Assembly (NCBI GenBank): GCA_025935435.1 | Contig: JAICVH010000042.1 | Location: 1 to 10,813 of the forward strand | Source: Burkholderiales bacterium | Lineage (GTDB): Bacteria > Pseudomonadota > Gammaproteobacteria > Burkholderiales > Casimicrobiaceae | DNA length: 10,813 bases | Direction: 5' to 3' | In this document: one piece after another, positions 7,654 to 10,813 of the stretch | Layout: the number at the start of each line of letters is the position of its first letter | Position numbering within the stretch: position 1 is the stretch's first letter | Notes under the pieces: model-generated | What the model saw: only the letters and a program-made list of their open reading frames with translations | What the model was told of the DNA's origin: nothing | The model's database searches: none | Position numbers and translations under genes: made by a program

Positions 7654-7669
7654 TGGCTCGCCGCTTGCA
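7654..7669 (+). promoter_or_regulatory. Sigma-54 (-24/-12) promoter upstream of hpf
   Basis: TGGCTCGCCGCTTGCA matches the sigma-54 consensus TGGCACG-N4-TTGCA at every fixed position except one (T for A in TGGCA). The invariant GG (7655-7656) and GC (7667-7668) have the obligatory 10 bp between them. Transcription would start near 7680, giving a leader of about 59 nt before the hpf ATG with its strong Shine-Dalgarno sequence. The site lies between rpoN and hpf, not inside a gene. I see no clear activator or IHF site. Confidence 0.7.
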
Positions 7670-7724
7670 TCGGTGAGCCATGTCGCTGCCGGCGGTTTCC
7701 GGCGCGCGCTGCGCCTCGCATTCC

Positions 7725-7733
7725 AGAAGGAGA
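7725..7733 (+). promoter_or_regulatory. Strong Shine-Dalgarno sequence of hpf
   Basis: AGAAGGAGA ends 5 nt before the ATG at 7739 and fixes the hpf start. The reading frame is open back to 7565. It is by far the best ribosome binding site before a major gene in the window; the others have weak ones or rely on stop-start overlaps. Confidence 0.8.
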
Positions 7734-7738
7734 GCCTG

Positions 7739-8086
7739 ATGAATTTGAACCTCACTGGCCATCATCTCGAAATCACGCCGGCGATTCGGGCGTACGTCGT
7801 CACCAAGCTCGAGCGCGTCAACCGTCATTTCGATCACGTGATCGACGTCAGTGTGGTGCTTTCCGTCGACAAGCTGCGACAGAAAGTCGAGGCGAACGTG
7901 CACGTGCGCGGCAAGGACATCCACGCCGAAAGCGTCGACGCCGACATGTACGCTGCGATTGACGCACTGGCGGACAAGCTCGACCGCCAGGTGCTGAAGC
8001 ACAAGGAACTGGTCAAGAATCACCGCCGCGACAACGAGGCGATCGAGCGCGCGGCGGTCGAAACGCGCGCTGAGCGCGGCGGGTAG
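7739..8086 (+). CDS. hpf: Ribosome hibernation-promoting factor HPF (short form, YhbH-type)
   Basis: HPF binds the 30S decoding region and promotes inactive 100S ribosome dimers (with RMF in enterics) in stationary phase. The 115 residues form a single ribosome-binding S30AE domain, beginning MNLNLTGHHLEITPAIRAYV, with the beta-alpha-beta-beta-beta-alpha pattern. Typical wording includes VTKLERVNRHFD, KVEANVHVRGKDIHAES and DMYAAIDALADKLDRQV. It is longer than E. coli HPF (95) by a charged C-terminal tail, but lacks the second dimerisation domain of long HPF. It sits between rpoN and ptsN, as in many proteobacteria, and is preceded by a sigma-54 promoter sequence. Confidence 0.95.
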   Translation: MNLNLTGHHLEITPAIRAYVVTKLERVNRHFDHVIDVSVVLSVDKLRQKVEANVHVRGKDIHAESVDADMYAAIDALADKLDRQVLKHKELVKNHRRDNEAIERAAVETRAERGG

Positions 8087-8109
8087 GCGGGAAACTTCGC
8101 GCGAGTCCG

Positions 8110-8115
8110 TATAAT
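8110..8115 (+). promoter_or_regulatory. Candidate -10 box upstream of ptsN
   Basis: A perfect TATAAT lies 24 nt after the hpf stop in the 149-bp gap before ptsN. The likely transcription start is near 8122, giving a leader of about 114 nt. The -35 region (about 8086-8093) is G-rich and does not resemble TTGACA. If active, it would express ptsN, hprK and rapZ apart from rpoN and hpf. Confidence 0.45.
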
Positions 8116-8176
8116 CGGCGGCGCGTTTCCGGCGGACAGCTGCCTGCCGAGACTGCGCAGCGCGCGGGATCGGCCT

Positions 8177-8196
8177 GGCGGGCGTTTCGGCCCGCC
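8177..8196 (+). other. Strong hairpin in the ptsN leader
   Basis: GGCGGGC (8177-8183) and GCCCGCC (8190-8196) form a perfect 7-bp G+C stem with a 6-nt loop, 40 nt before the ptsN GTG. No run of T follows, so it is not a standard intrinsic terminator. It could affect mRNA stability, attenuate read-through from hpf, or act as a protein-binding leader structure; none of these is shown by the sequence. Confidence 0.5.
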
Positions 8197-8235
8197 GGCG
8201 TCGTTCGAGTTACCGCCAACCGCCCGCGCGCATCC

Positions 8236-8697
8236 GTGAACCAGATCGCCGCCCTGCTGCCGGCGGCCAACATCATCGTCGACCTCGACGTCGCGACGAA
8301 GGCTCAGTTCTTCGCCGCGATGGGCGACGTGTTCGAGCGCAACGCCGGACTGCCCCACAACGGCGTCGCCGCGAGTCTTGCGGCGCGTGAAAAGCTCGGG
8401 TCGACCGGGCTCGGCCAGGGCATCGCAATTCCGCACGGACGCATTCATGGTTTGCGCGACGCGGTCGGTGCATTTGCGCGGCTGCGAAAACCCGTGCCGT
8501 TCGACGCGCCGGACGGCAAGCCCGTCGACCAGGTGTTCGTTCTGCTCGTGCCCGAGCAAGCAACCGACCAGCACCTGCAGCTGCTGTCCGAGCTCGCCCA
8601 GATGTTTTCCGAGCGCAACTTTCGGCATCGGCTGATGCAGGCACCCGATGCCGCGGCGCTCGCCGACGTGTTCCGCGACTGGCAACCCGCGCCCTGA
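8236..8697 (+). CDS. ptsN: Nitrogen-regulatory PTS enzyme IIA, PtsN (EIIA-Ntr)
   Basis: PtsN is the terminal phosphate acceptor of the nitrogen PTS and regulates partner proteins by its phosphorylation state; in E. coli these include potassium transport (TrkA, KdpD). The 153 residues are a PTS EIIA type-2 domain. The phosphorylated histidine is H67 in GIAIPHGRI (62-70), preceded by REKLGSTGLGQ, and FVLLVPEQATDQHLQLLSELA is the usual central strand and helix. The start is GTG at 8236, with no Shine-Dalgarno sequence; the next in-frame ATG falls inside the domain. hprK follows after 28 nt. The K+/H+ antiporter gene in the same window may be functionally related, but only by inference. Confidence 0.96.
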   Translation: MNQIAALLPAANIIVDLDVATKAQFFAAMGDVFERNAGLPHNGVAASLAAREKLGSTGLGQGIAIPHGRIHGLRDAVGAFARLRKPVPFDAPDGKPVDQVFVLLVPEQATDQHLQLLSELAQMFSERNFRHRLMQAPDAAALADVFRDWQPAP

Positions 8698-8725
8698 ACG
8701 CCGGCCCAAGGCCTTAACGACGGAT

Positions 8726-9664
8726 ATGCGCCAGGTCAGCGTCGAACGATTCCTCGAAGACAACCGCGATCGTCTCGGCCTCGTGTGGCTCGCGGGCCGT
8801 GACGGCGGCGATCGCATGCTGGTCGGCGAAAGCGCGCTGCGGCCGACGATCGGTCAGGTTGGGCACATGAACCTGATCCATCCGTTCCGCGTGCAGATCC
8901 TGGGCGCCGCAGAACTCGCCTATCTGCGCGCGCTGCCGGAAGACGAGCTCACTCGCTCGATCAATCGATTGTTCACGACGGAGCTTGCGGCGATCGTCGT
9001 CGGCAACGGCGAGCAGGTGCCGCGGCATCTGCTCGACATGTGCAATCAGCACCGGATCGCCCTCGTCACGTCGCAGCAGCCGTCGCCGCATATCGTCGAC
9101 GTGTTCCGCATCTACCTGTCCCGCGTGCTGGCGCAGTCGACGACGTTGCACGGCGTGTTCCTCGACGTGCTCGAACTCGGCGTGCTGATCACGGGTGCTT
9201 CGGCGATCGGCAAGAGCGAGCTTGCGCTGGAACTGATTTCGCGCGGTAACGGACTGATCGCCGATGACATCGTCGAGCTGTACCGCATCTCGCCCGACAC
9301 CATCGAAGGTCGCTGTCCCGAGGTGCTGCGCGACTTCCTGGAAGTGCGCGGCATCGGCATTCTGAACATCCGCACGATCTTCGGTGAAACCGCCGTGCGA
9401 CCGCACAAGCTGCTGCGGCTGATCGTCCATCTGGAAGACCACGGCAACGAGGCGATCTCCGATCTCGATCGGCTGCAGGTGAATGCGACCTTCCAGGAGG
9501 TGCTGTCCGTGCCCATACGCAAGGTGACGATTCCGGTCGCCGCGGGTCGCAACCTGGCCGTGCTGGTCGAGGCAGCAGTGCGCAATTTCGTGCTGAACCA
9601 GCGGGGTATCGACAGCACGAAGGAATTCATCGAGCGGCAGCAGAAATTGATGGACGAGGGGTGA
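8726..9664 (+). CDS. hprK: HPr kinase/phosphorylase HprK
   Basis: HprK phosphorylates and dephosphorylates HPr on a regulatory serine. The 312 residues have an N-terminal HPrK-N domain (about 1-130) and a C-terminal kinase domain. LHGVF (141-145, catalytic H142) is followed by the Walker A GASAIGKS (157-164), the acidic pair DD (180-181) and the HprK signature LEVRGIGILNIRTIFGE (205-221). The Walker A reads ASAIGKS where most homologues have DSGVGKS or PSGVGKS; the key Gly, Lys and Ser remain. The frame is open upstream into ptsN, but the ATG at 8726 gives the family's N-terminus. No ptsH or ptsI is in the window. In proteobacteria hprK often lies next to ptsN and rapZ, as here. Confidence 0.95.
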   Translation: MRQVSVERFLEDNRDRLGLVWLAGRDGGDRMLVGESALRPTIGQVGHMNLIHPFRVQILGAAELAYLRALPEDELTRSINRLFTTELAAIVVGNGEQVPRHLLDMCNQHRIALVTSQQPSPHIVDVFRIYLSRVLAQSTTLHGVFLDVLELGVLITGASAIGKSELALELISRGNGLIADDIVELYRISPDTIEGRCPEVLRDFLEVRGIGILNIRTIFGETAVRPHKLLRLIVHLEDHGNEAISDLDRLQVNATFQEVLSVPIRKVTIPVAAGRNLAVLVEAAVRNFVLNQRGIDSTKEFIERQQKLMDEG

Positions 9665-9679
9665 GGCTCGCGCCTGACC

Positions 9680-10570
9680 ATGGACCTCCTCCTCCTAGGC
9701 GGCGTCTCCGGTTCGGGCAAGAGCGTTGCACTCGCCGCATTCGAAGACGCCGGTTATTACACGGTCAACAACCTGCCCGTCCCGCTGATCGTTGATACGG
9801 CGGATTACCTCGCGCGTGCGGGCCAGGCCCGCGTCGCGATCGCACTGGACGTCAAGACGGGGCCCGGGTTGCCGGGGCTTGCCGAGGCAATGACGGCACT
9901 CGGCACGCGCCGCTGGAGCGTGCGCTTCATCTATCTCGACGCGACGGTGGAGACGCTGGTCAAGCGCTTTTCGGAAACGCGGCGACGCCATCCGTTTTCC
10001 AGTGGCGACCGTACGCTGACCGAAGCGATCGAGTACGAACGCGCCCTCCTCGCCGACGCGCGGCGGCTCGGCATGACGTTCGACACATCCGAGTTGCCCG
10101 CGGCGGGACTGCGCGCCTGGATCAAGGATTTCGTGTCGCTCGATCCGTCGCAAATCACGCTGCAGCTGGAATCGTTCGGGTTCAAGCACGGGCTGCCGCT
10201 CGATGCGGATCTCGTGTTCGACGCGCGCTGCCTGCCGAACCCGCATTACGAGCCCGCCCTGTCGCCGTTGACGGGCAAGCACGCCGACGTGGTCACGTTT
10301 CTCGAGACGATCCCCGAGGTCGAGCGCATGTACGGCGACATCTATCACTTCGTCGCGAGTTGGCTGCCCGATTACGCGCGCGACAATCGCAATTACCTGA
10401 CGGTGGCGATCGGCTGCACCGGCGGTCAGCATCGTTCCGTGTACCTGATCGAACGGCTCGCACGCCAGTTTTCGCCGCGCTATCAGGTGCTCGTCCGCCA
10501 TCGCGATATTTCTCCGACCGATCGGCGGCGCGCGACGGTGCCGGTCCCCGAAGAGAGGCGGCAGGGATGA
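9680..10570 (+). CDS. rapZ: RNase adapter protein RapZ (YvcJ family nucleotide-binding protein)
   Basis: In enterics RapZ binds glucosamine 6-phosphate and delivers the sRNA GlmZ to RNase E, tuning GlmS and cell-envelope precursor supply; its role in hprK-bearing bacteria is less clear. The 296 residues (E. coli 284) have Walker A GVSGSGKS (8-15) and the DAGYYTVNNLP motif (23-33). The C-terminal domain contains SFGFKHGLP (165-173), DARCLPNPHYEPALSPLTG (181-199) and GCTGGQHRS (245-253). The N-terminal ATPase-like half and C-terminal metabolite/RNA-binding half are both intact. It starts 15 nt after hprK. The TGA stop overlaps the ATG of small ORF B. Confidence 0.96.
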   Translation: MDLLLLGGVSGSGKSVALAAFEDAGYYTVNNLPVPLIVDTADYLARAGQARVAIALDVKTGPGLPGLAEAMTALGTRRWSVRFIYLDATVETLVKRFSETRRRHPFSSGDRTLTEAIEYERALLADARRLGMTFDTSELPAAGLRAWIKDFVSLDPSQITLQLESFGFKHGLPLDADLVFDARCLPNPHYEPALSPLTGKHADVVTFLETIPEVERMYGDIYHFVASWLPDYARDNRNYLTVAIGCTGGQHRSVYLIERLARQFSPRYQVLVRHRDISPTDRRRATVPVPEERRQG

Positions 10571-10584
10571 GCGCGGCGGCCGAG
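10566..10584 (+). repeat. 19-bp direct repeat, left copy
   Basis: GATGAGCGCGGCGGCCGAG recurs exactly at 10682-10700, a period of 116 bp. This copy contains the rapZ stop and the ATG of small ORF B. The two copies bracket ORF B, as would follow from a local tandem duplication or from an insertion with target duplication. Confidence 0.9.
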
Positions 10585-10683
10585 GCACAGCCGAGGCGAG
10601 GCCCGAAGGGCGCGGCGCCGCGCGATTCCGTCGAGGCCGACACGCGCTACGCGCATGTCATGCTCGGTGAGGAGGCCGAGTGA
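10567..10683 (+). CDS. Small ORF B, 38 codons, unknown function, related to small ORF A
   Basis: The ORF starts with the ATG at 10567, overlapping the rapZ stop as ATGA, and ends at TGA 10681-10683, which in turn overlaps the next ATG. The peptide begins MSAAAEAQPRRGPKG, has EADT at 23-26 and ends EEAE; it is charged and without hydrophobic segments or known domain. Its 117-nt length equals that of small ORF A, and three exact words recur in order (10599-10611, 10633-10645, 10670-10681). The spacing between words differs by +2, +1 and -3 nt relative to ORF A, so the ends share a frame while the first word is read in another frame. That mixed pattern leaves both a coding and a non-coding interpretation open. 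Its 3' end holds an AGGAGG placed to serve the start codon that follows. Confidence 0.4.
   Translation: MSAAAEAQPRRGPKGAAPRDSVEADTRYAHVMLGEEAE
10599..10611 (+). repeat. Palindromic 13-nt word shared by small ORFs A and B
   Basis: AGGCCCGAAGGGC occurs here and, on the minus strand, at 307-295. It contains a small hairpin, GCCC-GAA-GGGC (10601-10611). As it is read in different frames in the two ORFs, its conservation points to the nucleic acid more than to the peptide. Confidence 0.6.
10670..10675 (+). promoter_or_regulatory. Consensus Shine-Dalgarno AGGAGG at the end of small ORF B
   Basis: AGGAGG stands 7 nt before the ATG at 10683, ideal spacing, and 27 nt before the ubiX ATG at 10703. 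The matching AGGAGG in small ORF A (minus strand, 234-229) has no start codon at that spacing. Confidence 0.55.
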
Positions 10684-10700
10684 TGAGCGCGGCGGCCGAG
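10682..10700 (+). repeat. 19-bp direct repeat, right copy
   Basis: Exact second copy of the sequence at 10566-10584. It carries the stop of small ORF B and the start of a 7-codon mini-ORF. A further GATGAGCG at 10702-10709 covers the ubiX start, so three GATGAGCG words stand at three successive start codons. Confidence 0.9.
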
Positions 10701-10706
10701 CGATGA
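10683..10706 (+). CDS. Mini-ORF MSAAAER between small ORF B and ubiX
   Basis: Seven codons run from the ATG at 10683 (overlapping the ORF B stop) to the TGA at 10704-10706, which overlaps the ubiX ATG as ATGA. It has the best placed Shine-Dalgarno sequence at this end (AGGAGG, 7 nt upstream). The peptide repeats the first six residues of small ORF B because of the 19-bp repeat. It may act only to couple ribosomes onto ubiX, or may be a by-product of the duplication. Confidence 0.3.
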   Translation: MSAAAER

Positions 10707-10813
10707 GCGTGCGCAGGATCACCCTCGCCTTCACCGGCGCTTCCGGGCTGCCTTACGGCTTGCGCCTGCTCGAATGCCTGCTTGCCGCCGACGTCGTCGT
10801 CGACCTCGTGTAC
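10703..10813 (+). CDS. ubiX: Flavin prenyltransferase UbiX, N-terminal fragment
   Basis: UbiX joins dimethylallyl phosphate to FMN, making the prenylated flavin cofactor of the UbiD decarboxylase in ubiquinone synthesis. The 37 residues before the window edge read RITLAFTGASGLPYGLRLLE after a short leader, the canonical first strand and FMN-binding TGASG loop (11-15) of the UbiX/Pad family. The ATG at 10703 overlaps the stop of the preceding mini-ORF and has AGGAGG 27 nt upstream, too far for direct use, so initiation may depend on coupling. The catalytic part lies outside the window. Confidence 0.85.
   Translation, partial: MSVRRITLAFTGASGLPYGLRLLECLLAADVVVDLVY

Noticed and set aside
7688..7703. 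GCCGG/CCGGC inverted repeat in the hpf leader as a regulatory structure
   Set aside because: A 5-bp stem of this composition is common by chance in such G+C-rich DNA.
8703..8713. GGCC-CAA-GGCC hairpin between ptsN and hprK as a terminator
   Set aside because: Four-bp stem without a T run, in a 28-nt gap inside an apparent operon.
9695..10588. 297-codon minus-strand ORF across rapZ
   Set aside because: Shadow of rapZ, whose conserved motifs fill the plus strand throughout.

Overview
The window is G+C-rich, gene-dense chromosomal DNA from a Gram-negative proteobacterium. The gene order kdsD-kdsC-lptC-lptA-lptB-rpoN-hpf-ptsN-hprK-rapZ, the presence of hprK, and the wording of the HPF, LptB and HprK proteins best fit a betaproteobacterium. 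A gammaproteobacterium of the Xanthomonadales type cannot be excluded from the sequence alone. Codon usage and strand layout are uniform, and I see no phage, transposase, CRISPR, rRNA or tRNA.

Layout. The left part lies on the minus strand: a CPA2-type cation:proton antiporter (334-2295), a 38-codon ORF overlapping its stop by 4 nt (221-337), and the first 35 codons of an ABC-transporter ATPase running off the left edge (1-105). A 145-bp divergent intergenic region separates these from a long plus-strand block. That block begins with kdsD and kdsC (Kdo synthesis), then lptC, lptA and lptB (LPS transport), then rpoN (sigma-54). After a 187-bp gap with a good sigma-54 promoter sequence comes hpf. 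After a further 149-bp gap with a TATAAT box and a strong hairpin come ptsN, hprK and rapZ. The right end holds a second 38-codon ORF, a 7-codon mini-ORF and the start of ubiX, all chained by overlapping stop and start codons.

How the genes work together. kdsD and kdsC make Kdo for the inner core of LPS; LptC, LptA and LptB carry finished LPS across the inner membrane and periplasm. RpoN is the nitrogen/stress sigma factor, and the GG-N10-GC site just downstream suggests it drives hpf and perhaps the genes after it. PtsN, HprK and RapZ form a regulatory phosphotransfer and envelope-precursor module; no HPr or Enzyme I gene lies in the window.

Most unusual. The two 38-codon ORFs, on opposite strands and about 10 kb apart, have the same length and share three collinear exact words (13, 13 and 12 nt). 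Each begins with an ATGA overlap on the stop of the gene before it. The right-hand copy is bracketed by an exact 19-bp direct repeat. They look like two copies of a small dispersed element, coding or not, that sits exactly at gene ends. I do not recognise the family.
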